A stretch of 64,000 bases of DNA, taken from assembly GCF_011742925.1 (NCBI RefSeq), contig NZ_WAEL01000006.1:434001-498000 (forward strand), in the 5' to 3' direction. A model generated the notes under the pieces. That model saw only the letters and a program-made list of their open reading frames with translations, was not told where the DNA came from and made no database searches. This DNA comes from Fibrivirga algicola (GTDB lineage: Bacteria; Bacteroidota; Bacteroidia; Cytophagales; Spirosomataceae). The stretch's first letter is position 1. Every line of letters begins with the position of its first letter. Position numbers and translations under genes: made by a program. Positions 53,201 to 61,189 of this stretch are shown one piece after another.

Positions 53201-53755
53201 TCTTACATCGAAAACAAAGGAAACGGCCAGTTTACACTCCATCCACTGCCTATTCAGGCTCAGTTCTCGCCCTTATTTGGCCTGCACATTACTGACGTGA
53301 ACGGCGACGGCAACCTGGACGTGCTGGGCGTCGGAAATGAGTACAGTACTGAGCCACTCACGGGTTGGTACGATGCGGGCATCGGCACTTGCCTGCTGGG
53401 CACCGGTACCGGCACGTTTACTGCCTTGCCGTCGGCCCAAAGCGGTTTTCTGGTCGATAAGGATGCCAAGGCATTTGCCGAGGTACGTCTCGCCAGCGGG
53501 CAGCCTCTGTACGTTGTTACCCAGAATCAAGATAGTCTCCGTCTGCTGACGATGGCTACCCGAAAGCCCGGGGCGCTTATTAAGCTTCGCCAGGGTGATG
53601 CGTTTGCCATGACCAAACTGGCAAACGGTAAAACCCGAAAGACAGAATTTTATTGGGGGAGCGGGTACCTGTCTCAGTCATCGCGGGTAACGACAGTAGC
53701 AGCCAGTTCGACTGGCTATGTCATAGATGGACAGGGGCGGCGCCGCTCTTTATGA
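50225..53755 (+). CDS. FG-GAP/VCBS repeat lipoprotein with central UnbV/ASPIC domain
   Basis: A 1176-residue lipoprotein. The frame is open from 50177, but that start lies in a terminator stem; MSVTRLAALLLCLTLSLDAC at 50225 gives a lipobox with Cys20. Seven calcium-binding DxDxDG repeats come first (DVNSDGLQD, DINQDGLLD, DYDLDGDLD, DINRDGYPD, DLNNDGLND, DFDNDGNRD, DLDNDGDLD), then the UnbV/ASPIC domain at about 525-610 (LAGSKGNPTGLGAKLTIWY, VHFGLGDQAMVDSLLITWPG), then seven more repeats (DVNGDGLDD, DADNDGDQD, DFDKDGDLD, DYDNDGWVD, DFDNDGDID, DFDNNGRID, DVNGDGNLD). This suggests two seven-bladed integrin-like propellers around ASPIC. Such genes often follow SusD in Bacteroidetes; their job is not known. 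A surface binding role is likely, not an enzyme. Confidence 0.88.
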   Translation: MSVTRLAALLLCLTLSLDACQFGKKPVFSLVSSANSHLTFTNTITETDSFNVLNFEYIYNGGGVGIGDVNSDGLQDVFFTGNMVSSKLFLNKGALTFSDITVPANVSTTAWCTGVAMVDINQDGLLDIYLCTVHPDKTRSAPNLLFINKGVDEAGTPRFVESARQVGLADTSYSTQATFFDYDLDGDLDMYLVNNGLEDYNRNVAVGQKTDGTGRSLDKLFRNDGLQPDGLPRFTDVSRQAGINTEGWGLGVVTNDINRDGYPDLYITNDFLSNDLMYINNQDGTFTNKINLALKHQEQNGMGVDMADLNNDGLNDIVAVDMLPDDNLRQKSMFSDINYDQFQTVLNRKYQPQYVRNTLQLNNGASAQGLPTFSDVGQLAGIEATDWSWSPLLADFDNDGNRDILITNGYPKDVTNLDFSIYSKDASMFGTKEAKLRNITEATNKLEAIDKPDFLFQNKGNLAFTNVASEWGLKEHAVSNGAAYADLDNDGDLDLVMNSIDSEALLYENHIQDADAKTKPNYLRLKLAGSKGNPTGLGAKLTIWYRGGQQQYAEQVIQRGYTSTVEPFVHFGLGDQAMVDSLLITWPGQKVQKLTNVTANQLLTLHEDRARPGTSSGGPEPAPLFSLAPSQTTPPYKQTELDFVDFKWTSLLPRKYAQSGPGIAVGDVNGDGLDDFVVSGSAGNPATIFLQRPDQTFSVDHLPAKESEDMGLLLFDADNDGDQDLYCVSGSSEFGADEKAYQSRFYRNAGKGVFQLDTTALPLISASGSCVVASDFDKDGDLDLFIGGRLVPGQYPTAPASYLLKNDGKGHFSDVTDQVAPALRRAGMITSALWTDYDNDGWVDLLVVGEFMPVTFHKNNQGKTLGQQSVVLPNSVGWWNSVVGGDFDNDGDIDYIAGNLGLNSRYRASAEQPVCLYAKDFDNNGRIDPILCRFIQGKEYLTHPRETLSTQMVSMRRRFIHYSDYGNATFSDVFDADALKGALVFKATNMASSYIENKGNGQFTLHPLPIQAQFSPLFGLHITDVNGDGNLDVLGVGNEYSTEPLTGWYDAGIGTCLLGTGTGTFTALPSAQSGFLVDKDAKAFAEVRLASGQPLYVVTQNQDSLRLLTMATRKPGALIKLRQGDAFAMTKLANGKTRKTEFYWGSGYLSQSSRVTTVAASSTGYVIDGQGRRRSL

Positions 53756-53812
53756 TCTATCGCGTCAGGATAGATTAACTGATGTTGTGAACCCCAAAAA
53801 TGCGTGAACGAA

Positions 53813-53874
53813 AACAGGCTGTATACACAAAGAGAGGACACCAGTTTGTCCTCTCTTTGTGTATACAGCCTGTT
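53813..53874. terminator. Bidirectional hairpin terminator with perfect 28-bp arms
   Basis: Positions 53813-53840 and 53847-53874 are exact reverse complements with a 6-base loop, CCAGTT. It is midway between the converging UnbV and SusD genes, 58 bases after one stop and 34 before the other. No T-run longer than three flanks it, so the stem itself must do the work. Its sequence is unrelated to the 38-bp repeat at 394-476. Confidence 0.8.
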
Positions 53875-53907
53875 GACTATTGATTGCTACCAGTAGCCCG
53901 TGTTCTG

Positions 53908-55719
53908 TTAGTAGCCCGTGTTCTGTGGAAACTTGGGTCCTTCAACAGTACGGTCAATCTGTGTCTGAGGAATTGGCCGAAGAACGTGGAAATCCTTGAT
54001 GTAAGGAGCCGCCTCTGTATTCCAGGCCTTTACACGCCGTACCAGTGATTGGGTACGAACCAGGTCATGGTAGCGCATCCACTCGCCGAACAGTTCGCGG
54101 CTGCGCTCATCCAGGATGAAATCAACCGTTACATCATTGGCGGCAATTGTCATCGCTGTGGCGGCTGCCGTATTTTGGGCAGCTGAGTTTGTTTTACGGA
54201 AAGAAGCCCGCTGGCGAATTACGTTGAGGAGTTCAGCGGCCTTCGCTTTATCGCCAGCCATCAGGTACGCCTCTGCACCAACAAGGTACACTTCAGAGAA
54301 ACGGGTAAGCACCACTGGCCGGGTCGACGGGTCATTGATATTACTACCCCGGCTTGGGTCCATGTGCTTCTTGATAGCAGGATACAGGTTGGCATTCCAG
54401 GTGCTCGGTGGGGCCACGATACCTTTGAAAGGCCGTGTTCCTACAAACTGTGGCGCACCAACTACTTCGAAGTCAGGTAGCCATACCGCTGTGTCAACAC
54501 CAACCTGCATCGTGTAACCAATGCCACGTCTGTTGTTGGCTGCTGTGGCCGTGTTCGTCACGCTCGTATTCGAGATATAGACCGTGTAGAACGTATTGGC
54601 AAACCGTGAGTCTACATCCCGTTTCACAAAAGCCTGATCAAGGAAGTAGTTCTTGCCGGCATTCTCTCCCGACGACTGTTTCACACTGTTTGGGCGGATA
54701 CGTGCGTATGGACGGCCATAGAACGCATCACGTACCATACCCGACGTACCTGAATTGACCAGCACACCATTTGTATTGACAAATGAGTTGATACCGCTGT
54801 TGTTGGGGTAGTTCCAGTTGGCGAACCAGGGTGTTAGGTTCTGCGCTTCGCCGCCACTGGCACCGCCACCTACTGTATAGTAGCCAAATTTGGCATCTAG
54901 TACGTGATCGCTCACAAACATCGTCTCTTTCCCGTAATCATTGGCGGGAACAAACGCGTCGCCAAAATCCTGCCACAAGTCTAAACCATAGGTACCTTTC
55001 GCGGCGATGATATCACTCGAAATTTTGGCGGCCTGCGCAAAATCTGCCTGTGAGTTTGTCAGCCAGCCACGCGTCAGGTATGCTTTCGCCAGAAAGAACA
55101 GGGCGACCGGCTTGGTAGCCGCTTTTCCGAGAAATGGCGCGGTTGGTCTGTCGGGCAATGCCGCGGCTGCTTCGGTTAAGTCTTGAATGATCAACTTATA
55201 CACTTCCGTCGCCGGATCCCGTTTGGCGCTTTGCGACGGCACCGTTATGAACTCCGTGCTTAGTGGAACATCCCCCCATGTCTGTACCAGATAGAAGTAC
55301 CAGAACGCCCGCAAAAACTTGGCCTGCGCCAGGTACTGGTTTTTCGTGGCTGTAGGCAGGTCAATGCTCTGCCCAAACTTCAATACACCGTTAAGGGTGT
55401 TGATTGCCGTAAATGACGTACCCCAGGCTGAGCCGAAGTTGCTGCCATTCAGGCCGTTAAACGTATGGACGGGGCCTCCGCCACTACTCGCCCCCTGAAT
55501 GAACTCATCGGTACCTGCCTGCATCTCAATCGAGAAGCCTTCGGTACCCCACTGGTTTCGGGTTAGGTTATATACCCCGGCAATACCGCCTAATACGCCG
55601 GCGGGGCTATTGAAATAAGAAGGTACAATTTGAGATTGCGGCTTTTCTTCAAGTATACTGTCGCAGCCTAAGCAGGACAGTAATGTGAACGCAATGGCTG
55701 AAATATGTATTTTTTTCAT
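53908..55719 (-). CDS. SusD/RagB-family outer-membrane lipoprotein
   Basis: A 603-residue SusD homologue with two possible anchor cysteines, Cys16 (LLSC) and Cys19 (CLGC). KFLRAFWYFYLVQTWGDVPL (about 135-155) is the family helix; FFLAKAYLTRGWLTNSQADF and TRFSEVYLVGAEAYLMAGDKAKA are further TPR-like helices, and ILDERSRELFGEWMRYHDLVR near the C-terminus with LRPIPQTQIDRTVEGPKFPQNTGY closes it. The spacing to its SusC, 6 bases, is the tightest in the window. It is the last gene of the minus-strand ECF system. Its partner ligand is unknown; no enzyme gene is in the operon. Confidence 0.93.
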   Translation of the reverse strand: MKKIHISAIAFTLLSCLGCDSILEEKPQSQIVPSYFNSPAGVLGGIAGVYNLTRNQWGTEGFSIEMQAGTDEFIQGASSGGGPVHTFNGLNGSNFGSAWGTSFTAINTLNGVLKFGQSIDLPTATKNQYLAQAKFLRAFWYFYLVQTWGDVPLSTEFITVPSQSAKRDPATEVYKLIIQDLTEAAAALPDRPTAPFLGKAATKPVALFFLAKAYLTRGWLTNSQADFAQAAKISSDIIAAKGTYGLDLWQDFGDAFVPANDYGKETMFVSDHVLDAKFGYYTVGGGASGGEAQNLTPWFANWNYPNNSGINSFVNTNGVLVNSGTSGMVRDAFYGRPYARIRPNSVKQSSGENAGKNYFLDQAFVKRDVDSRFANTFYTVYISNTSVTNTATAANNRRGIGYTMQVGVDTAVWLPDFEVVGAPQFVGTRPFKGIVAPPSTWNANLYPAIKKHMDPSRGSNINDPSTRPVVLTRFSEVYLVGAEAYLMAGDKAKAAELLNVIRQRASFRKTNSAAQNTAAATAMTIAANDVTVDFILDERSRELFGEWMRYHDLVRTQSLVRRVKAWNTEAAPYIKDFHVLRPIPQTQIDRTVEGPKFPQNTGY

Positions 55720-55725
55720 CTTGAC

Positions 55726-58700
55726 TTAAAATTTAAGATTTACGCCCAGTGTGAATTGACGAACCGGTGGGTTGTTCAAGTTTACCGTAACGAATCGGTT
55801 GAAGTTGCCGCCCTGAATGGTGTTGCCATAGCCGTTTCCTTCCGGATCAACAGCCAGTTTGTCGCGAACCAATGGCGAATAAAGGATGAACGGGTTAGTC
55901 GCATTCAGGTAGATGCGGGCAGAGTTAACGCCAATTTTATTGAGCACTTTACCATTAACTGTGTAACCCAGGTTGATACTTCTCATTTTGATGAATGAAC
56001 CATCCTGATACGACGTAGTAGAGGTGAAGTTTCGCACGCCACCACCCGCATCGGGCCGTGGGAATGCGTTGGTTGGGTTTTCTGGCGTCCAGTAGTCCAT
56101 CACCAGCTGGTTTGAACGTCCCTGGTTCAGGAAGCCAAAACCAGAACCACCACCCGACGTACCTGACAAGTAAGGCACCACCACCTTCATGCCCATGCGA
56201 GCGAAGGTTACGATCGACAGGTCGAAGCCTTTGTAGCTAATACGGTTGGTTATACCACCTTCCCAGGCTGGCTGGAAGTTACCGATGATCTTACGGTCGT
56301 CGGCGTTGATGACACCGTTGTTGTCGACGTCTTCCACTCTGATCTCACCTGGAAGCTGCACAGGCGATGTTTGCTTCTTCAACGCGCCATTGTCAACGTC
56401 CGATTGCTGCCAGATACCGATTTTATTGTAGTCGTAGATAACAGTCAGTGGTTGGCCAACAAACCAGAAATTGCCTTTGTTATCGAGCTCAGTTGGTGTG
56501 GTCAACTGCGTAATTTTTTCCCGGTTGAAGAAGTACAACAGATCGGTGCTCCAGTTAAAACCATTCTTGTTTCTGAAGATGTCGACCGTCACCGACGACT
56601 CAAAGCCTCGGCCCTCTGTTCGCCCCAGGTTTTTCAGCGTTGAGTTGGCGCCGTTACTTTCCGGAAGGTTCACCGAGAGCAGGATGTCTTTGGTCTGCTG
56701 GAAATACGCATCAAATGTGCCGGTAATCCGGTTGTTGAACAAACCGATTTCCAGACCGATATCCGACTGAGCCGTGGACTGCCAGCCTAAGTTACTGGCA
56801 GGTAGCTGTGTAACGGTGTAGGCCAGCGCCTGCCCTGCAGCCGTAGTACCGAAGTTGTAATACCCTGTTGAGAGTGCACCCAAGGTGGCGTAAGCGCCTA
56901 CGTTACGGTTACCCGAGATACCCCAGCCACCCCTCACTTTCAAATTTGAGAAGGCTGGTAGTCCTTTCATAAATGGCTCTTCGATGACGTTCCAGCTCAA
57001 GCCAATGGCCGGATAATTAAAGAACCGATTGGCCGGCGACAGGGTAGATGAACCATCCCGACGGAACGTGGCCGTCAGGACATACTTATCATTGAATGTG
57101 TAGTTCACGCGAGCCATGTAAGAAACCAGACCAGTCTCGCCGAAGCTGCCACTACCAGTAGGCTGACCTGAAGCCAGGGCGAAGTTGGCCGTTTTGATGT
57201 AATCAGCAGGTACGCCTTTTACGTTGAAGCTACTGCCCAGGTTATGATTTTTGGTAATCTCGTAAAGGGCAGTTACGCCAAGACGATGTTTAGCAGCAAT
57301 TGTTTTATCGTAATAAAGCAGGTGCTGCATGTTAACATCCCAATACTCTGTATTCCGGATGTCGGCGTTAGATACGCTTTGGTCAACACCTGTGTTAACG
57401 AACGTATTTGGTGGGCCATACCCGTTGAAACCAGTCTGGCTGTAGTTCAGACCGGCGTTGAACCGGTACCGCAGGCCGTCTACAATGCCAACTTCTGCAT
57501 ACAGGCTGTTGAATGTTCTGATTGCCCGCTCATTCGACAGAATATCGTTACCGCGTGTAATAAGCGTGAGGGGCGTCACCGCCTGCGCTTCAATGGTTCC
57601 CCGCTTAGGGTTCAGCAGTACCGTGCCATCATCGTTGTATGGCTTGATCAGTGGCGACAAACGAACCAGTTCTGTTGGAACACCCCCACCCGCAGGGTCA
57701 TTTCTGAACGTAAGGGTGTTGATGGTGTTTAAGCCTACTTTAACGCGCTTACCAAGTTTTTGGTCTATCGTAGCGCGTACGTTCATACGCTGAAAATTCT
57801 GATTGGGCATGATACCCGTTTCGTTGAAGTAGCCAAGGCCTAGACCATACTGCGTATTCTCTACACCACCCTGCAAGCCTAACTGATGGCTCGTGTTGAA
57901 GCCTTGCTTATACAGTAAGTCCTGCCAGTCCGTAGAGACACCTGCGGCGAGGTTTGCCCGTTCTTCTTCTGTCAGGGGGTAAGCCGTTGTGCCAGCGCCC
58001 TGCGTATTCAAAGCGGCCGATTGCTCTTTAAACTTGGCGTACTGCGCGCCGTTCATAACGTTGTACTTGCCCATGATGCTTGTCACACCATGGTAGCCGT
58101 CATACGACAGAATCGGCTTGCCAACTTTACCACGCTTCGTTGTAATCAGAATGACACCACCTGCCCCTCTTGACCCATAGATGGCCGTTGCCGAAGCGTC
58201 TTTCAAGATTTCGAGGTTCGCAATGTCGTCTGGGTTGATATCATTCAACCCCCCAAACGGAATACCATCAACCACCACAAGCGGGCCGTCGAGACCATCA
58301 CCATTGCCCGTTGTCAACGAACGGTTACCCCGGATACGAATAGACGCCTGGCTGCCGGGTGTAGAGCCATTACTGACGATCGATACCCCGGCTGCACGGC
58401 CTTTGAGTTGGTTGAGCAGGTTAGGGGCCGGTACTTCTTTCAAAGTAGCCTCAGTCACGGTCGTCACCGCCCCCGTTACGTCCCGCTTGCGCTGGGTGCC
58501 GTAACCCACAACAATCACTTCGTTGAGCGTTTTGTCATCGGCGGCAAGAGTAATATTGATCACCGACTTACCCCCTACGGTAATCTCCTGAGAGACGTAC
58601 CCAATGTAAGAGAAAACCAGAACGGCATTGTCAGGCACAGTCAATTTGAAATTGCCATTCACGTCCGTGCTTGTACCACGCGTCGTTGATTTGATCTGAA

Positions 58701-59169
58701 CGTTTACGCCGGGTAGCCCTTCGCCATTGTCGCCCACAACGCGACCAGTCACTTGTGTGTCTTTTACTTCCGTGATGTTGCTTTGCTGAGATGAAGTTGA
58801 TGGCGCCAAAATACGCTTGATCACCACCTGCTTTCCAACGATCTCGTAGCTTAGGTTAAGCGGGGTCAGAATCTGACTCAGCACCGAAGAAAGCGGTTCG
58901 TTCTTGGCCTCGTAACTGATCTTGCGCTGCGACTGAGTAATCTCGCGGCTGAATAGAAAGCGTACGTCAGACTGTTTCTCGATTCGTTTCATAATCGTCT
59001 CAACATCTTGACCTTGTACTGAGATACTGATACGCCGATCTAGTATCTCCTGGGCTCTGCCATCGAAGGCGAAGTTAATATTGGTCAGGATAAGCGCAAG
59101 CAAAATTTGCACGCTTGAAATTTTCATAATCCTGGCCCAAACATTTCGGTTAAATAAAATGCAGTGCAT
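55726..59169 (-). CDS. SusC/RagA TonB-dependent channel with N-terminal STN signalling domain
   Basis: An 1147-residue channel. Start at 59169 gives the usual long basic lead before MKISSVQILLALIL; a start at that inner Met (59127) is equally possible. Signal peptide ends near GRAQ (about 40), STN domain about 45-120 (VETIMKRIEKQSDVRFLFSR, EPLSSVLSQILTPLNLSYEI), carboxypeptidase-regulatory-like domain about 138-215 (VVGDNGEGLPGVNVQIKST), DKTLNEVIVVGYGTQRKRDV, a plug (PLVVVDGIPFGG, LEILKDASATAIYGSRGAGG) and a barrel ending QFTLGVNLKF. It signals to the FecR at 59354-60430, as its plus-strand counterpart at 45106-48570 does, but barrel sequences diverge, so ligands probably differ. Confidence 0.93.
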   Translation of the reverse strand: MHCILFNRNVWARIMKISSVQILLALILTNINFAFDGRAQEILDRRISISVQGQDVETIMKRIEKQSDVRFLFSREITQSQRKISYEAKNEPLSSVLSQILTPLNLSYEIVGKQVVIKRILAPSTSSQQSNITEVKDTQVTGRVVGDNGEGLPGVNVQIKSTTRGTSTDVNGNFKLTVPDNAVLVFSYIGYVSQEITVGGKSVINITLAADDKTLNEVIVVGYGTQRKRDVTGAVTTVTEATLKEVPAPNLLNQLKGRAAGVSIVSNGSTPGSQASIRIRGNRSLTTGNGDGLDGPLVVVDGIPFGGLNDINPDDIANLEILKDASATAIYGSRGAGGVILITTKRGKVGKPILSYDGYHGVTSIMGKYNVMNGAQYAKFKEQSAALNTQGAGTTAYPLTEEERANLAAGVSTDWQDLLYKQGFNTSHQLGLQGGVENTQYGLGLGYFNETGIMPNQNFQRMNVRATIDQKLGKRVKVGLNTINTLTFRNDPAGGGVPTELVRLSPLIKPYNDDGTVLLNPKRGTIEAQAVTPLTLITRGNDILSNERAIRTFNSLYAEVGIVDGLRYRFNAGLNYSQTGFNGYGPPNTFVNTGVDQSVSNADIRNTEYWDVNMQHLLYYDKTIAAKHRLGVTALYEITKNHNLGSSFNVKGVPADYIKTANFALASGQPTGSGSFGETGLVSYMARVNYTFNDKYVLTATFRRDGSSTLSPANRFFNYPAIGLSWNVIEEPFMKGLPAFSNLKVRGGWGISGNRNVGAYATLGALSTGYYNFGTTAAGQALAYTVTQLPASNLGWQSTAQSDIGLEIGLFNNRITGTFDAYFQQTKDILLSVNLPESNGANSTLKNLGRTEGRGFESSVTVDIFRNKNGFNWSTDLLYFFNREKITQLTTPTELDNKGNFWFVGQPLTVIYDYNKIGIWQQSDVDNGALKKQTSPVQLPGEIRVEDVDNNGVINADDRKIIGNFQPAWEGGITNRISYKGFDLSIVTFARMGMKVVVPYLSGTSGGGSGFGFLNQGRSNQLVMDYWTPENPTNAFPRPDAGGGVRNFTSTTSYQDGSFIKMRSINLGYTVNGKVLNKIGVNSARIYLNATNPFILYSPLVRDKLAVDPEGNGYGNTIQGGNFNRFVTVNLNNPPVRQFTLGVNLKF

Positions 59170-59226
59170 ATGTTAGTGTGCGTAGTTGTTTTTGAATTGT
59201 AGTTGTAATTAATTGGGTGTTTTTTT

Positions 59227-59263
59227 GACAATTAATCTATTGAATAAGCACAGATTAATTGTC
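59227..59263. repeat. Perfect inverted repeat in the FecR-SusC leader, 12-bp arms
   Basis: GACAATTAATCT at 59227-59238 pairs exactly with 59252-59263 over a 13-base loop. The minus-strand transcript has AAAAAA after it, so it is no terminator. It lies 58 bases before the SusC start, in the same place in the operon as the hairpin at 44985-45012 of the sister system, but with no sequence in common. Confidence 0.6.
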
Positions 59264-59353
59264 TTGTAGGCTTACTTTCTGCAGTCTTTTGCCTGCTTAC
59301 TAATTGGGAGAGGCAGCTAGTACATCATACTTGAGTCAGCGTTAAGTTTATGG

Positions 59354-60430
59354 TTATTTACACCCTTTACTGTGGATGATGATCTGATTGTCAACGATCT
59401 CAAAGGACGACTCAATGGTTAAACAGATAAGTCGTATTTTTTCCAGGAAAGGCATATCGTTAAGTTCACCCGTGAACGTACACTGGCTTAGGACATCGCG
59501 ATCGTACTGTATTGGCATAAAATAGCAGTCTTCCAGTTTATCTAAAATGGCTGAAACGGGTGTGTAGCTGAATGTAAATTGCTGAGCAATAAGTATGGAT
59601 GGATCGTCTTTCGTTGAAAAACGTGTAGCCTTTACGAGTTCGGTCTTTTTCGAGCCGAGCCGAAGTTCTTCGTTAACAGTGAGTAAAATTGTTTTAGCAG
59701 GGACCTGAGCAGAAGCGACTGTAACCTTGCCTGTTTTTACACGTACCTGCGTTGACGAGTCGGCTTCAAAAGCACGTATCTTAAAGCTCGTGCCTACTAC
59801 TTTTGCTGTCAGGTCTGCCGTGTAAACAATGAATGGCTTGGTAGGATCTTTGGCTACTTCAAAGAAGCCCTCACCCTTAAGAAATACCTCGCGAAGCGGA
59901 TACTTGGTAGTTGTATGAAATCGAAGCTGGCTACCCGTCGACAATAGTACAGACGAATTGTCGGGCAAGAGAATAACCAACGGCTGGCCTGTGCTATTCT
60001 TGACTGTCTTCCAGTTGGCTTTATCCGCCAGTTGTTCACGCTTTCCGCCCAATTGCCTGAAGACGTCGATGATAGGCTGCTGCAGTTGCTTTAGAAAGAA
60101 TAGGCTAACCAGTAGGGTAGCAGCCACGGCCCAACGTACCCAGGGCCAGTCTGAAACCGTGTTTTGGATAGAAAATGGCTGGGGAATCTCGCTCAGCATC
60201 AGAGCGACTTTATCACGTACCTGCTGGTCTGATAGGGTCTGCTCTGTACCTTGAATGGCTAAAAGTGTAGATACCGCCTGCTCATAAAGCTCTCTTTTTT
60301 CTGGATACTGAGCTAACCATTGTTGCCAGTACACTTGATCTTCCCGGCGTCTTTCCCGGACCCAGGTCCGAAAAGCGGCGCTTTCCAGGAAATCCTCCAC
60401 AGTGGAGAAGGTGTCGGGCACATAGTCCAT
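59354..60430 (-). CDS. FecR-family anti-sigma factor
   Basis: A 358-residue inner-membrane protein. Cytosolic N-terminus 1-95 (FRTWVRERRREDQVYWQQWL), one membrane helix at about 100-118 (WAVAATLLVSLFFLK), FecR domain about 140-260 (TGQPLVILLPDNSSVLLSTG, VFLKGEGFFEVAKDPTKPF, AKVVGTSFKIRAFEADSSTQ) and a DUF4974 domain to the end (FTYTPV-type start, QYDRDVLSQCTFTGEL, IIIHSKGCK). It would hold the sigma factor encoded 59 bases before it until the STN-SusC signals. It matches the plus-strand FecR domain for domain, including the short Cys-containing tail, with modest sequence identity. The gap to SusC is 184 bases. Confidence 0.92.
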   Translation of the reverse strand: MDYVPDTFSTVEDFLESAAFRTWVRERRREDQVYWQQWLAQYPEKRELYEQAVSTLLAIQGTEQTLSDQQVRDKVALMLSEIPQPFSIQNTVSDWPWVRWAVAATLLVSLFFLKQLQQPIIDVFRQLGGKREQLADKANWKTVKNSTGQPLVILLPDNSSVLLSTGSQLRFHTTTKYPLREVFLKGEGFFEVAKDPTKPFIVYTADLTAKVVGTSFKIRAFEADSSTQVRVKTGKVTVASAQVPAKTILLTVNEELRLGSKKTELVKATRFSTKDDPSILIAQQFTFSYTPVSAILDKLEDCYFMPIQYDRDVLSQCTFTGELNDMPFLEKIRLICLTIESSFEIVDNQIIIHSKGCK

Positions 60431-60489
60431 TTAGTACTTTTCTACTATTTTTAGTGATAGTATGAAGTCCTAAGCTGGTTATACCCTTC

Positions 60490-61086
60490 TTACGCTAAAA
60501 TAATACCGAAAAAAACATAGGCAGACACAAAGACTGGTGATAGCCACTTGGTACGTAACTTGTTTAGTGCTTTCTGCAGTGAGTTAGAAACTGACTGGCG
60601 GTTCACGTTCATGACTTCGGCGATCTCAGGAATAGATAAGTTCTCATAGTAGCGCAGATAGAGCGCTTCCCGTTCGCGAGCCGGTAGCGTAGCCAGTTGG
60701 GCCTTAATTGTCGCAGTCAAACTATTCAATGATTCCTGCTGGATCAGTAATGTTTCTGCACTGATATCTTCAGCCAAAAATCCAGTCCAATCTATGTCCT
60801 GAACCGGCTGCTTTTTTTGGGCGCGTAGGTTTTGTAAAATGTGATGTCTAAGTGATTTTAAAAGATAATGCTTGACCGAATCTGTATCATTGATGCGAGA
60901 CCGGTTTTGCCACAGTTGTAAGAATAATTCTTGAATACAATCTTCGACTATTGCTCCATCTACCATAAACTTTAGCCCGTAGTGTCTCAGTACACGATAG
61001 TAGCGTTCGGCTAGTTTGCCCAAGGCTTGTTTATCTCCCTGACGATAGGATATCCATAAAGTGTGATCAGTTAGTTGAGCAGCCAT
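60490..61086 (-). CDS. ECF RNA polymerase sigma factor
   Basis: A 198-residue group 4 sigma factor: region 2 about 15-85 (KQALGKLAERYYRVLRHYGL, VEDCIQELFLQLWQNRSRI, VKHYLLKSLRHHILQNLRAQ) and region 4 about 130-180 (LPAREREALYLRYYENLSIPEIAEVM, RQSVSNSLQKALNKLRTKWL). The final 14 residues (VFVSAYVFFGIILA) are hydrophobic enough to sit at a membrane, a feature shared with many Bacteroidetes ECF factors next to FecR. First gene of the minus-strand transducer system and partner of the FecR 59 bases downstream. A 10-bp-arm palindrome sits 79 bases upstream of its start. The layout copies that of 43127-43747. Confidence 0.92.
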   Translation of the reverse strand: MAAQLTDHTLWISYRQGDKQALGKLAERYYRVLRHYGLKFMVDGAIVEDCIQELFLQLWQNRSRINDTDSVKHYLLKSLRHHILQNLRAQKKQPVQDIDWTGFLAEDISAETLLIQQESLNSLTATIKAQLATLPAREREALYLRYYENLSIPEIAEVMNVNRQSVSNSLQKALNKLRTKWLSPVFVSAYVFFGIILA

Positions 61087-61164
61087 ATCTTAAAGAGCAA
61101 ATGGGGAAGAACAATAAGCAAAAACAGATCGTCAGATTGTAGCACTAGTCTGCTTAGTTACTGA

Positions 61165-61189
61165 ATAACTGAAACCAAATTTCAGTTAT
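61165..61189. promoter_or_regulatory. Palindrome upstream of the ECF sigma gene, possible operator
   Basis: ATAACTGAAA at 61165-61174 and TTTCAGTTAT at 61180-61189 are exact reverse complements with a 5-base spacer. The site is 79 bases upstream of the sigma factor start codon, a usual place for a dimeric repressor or activator. No T-run of terminator type follows on either strand. Role inferred from position only. Confidence 0.4.
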
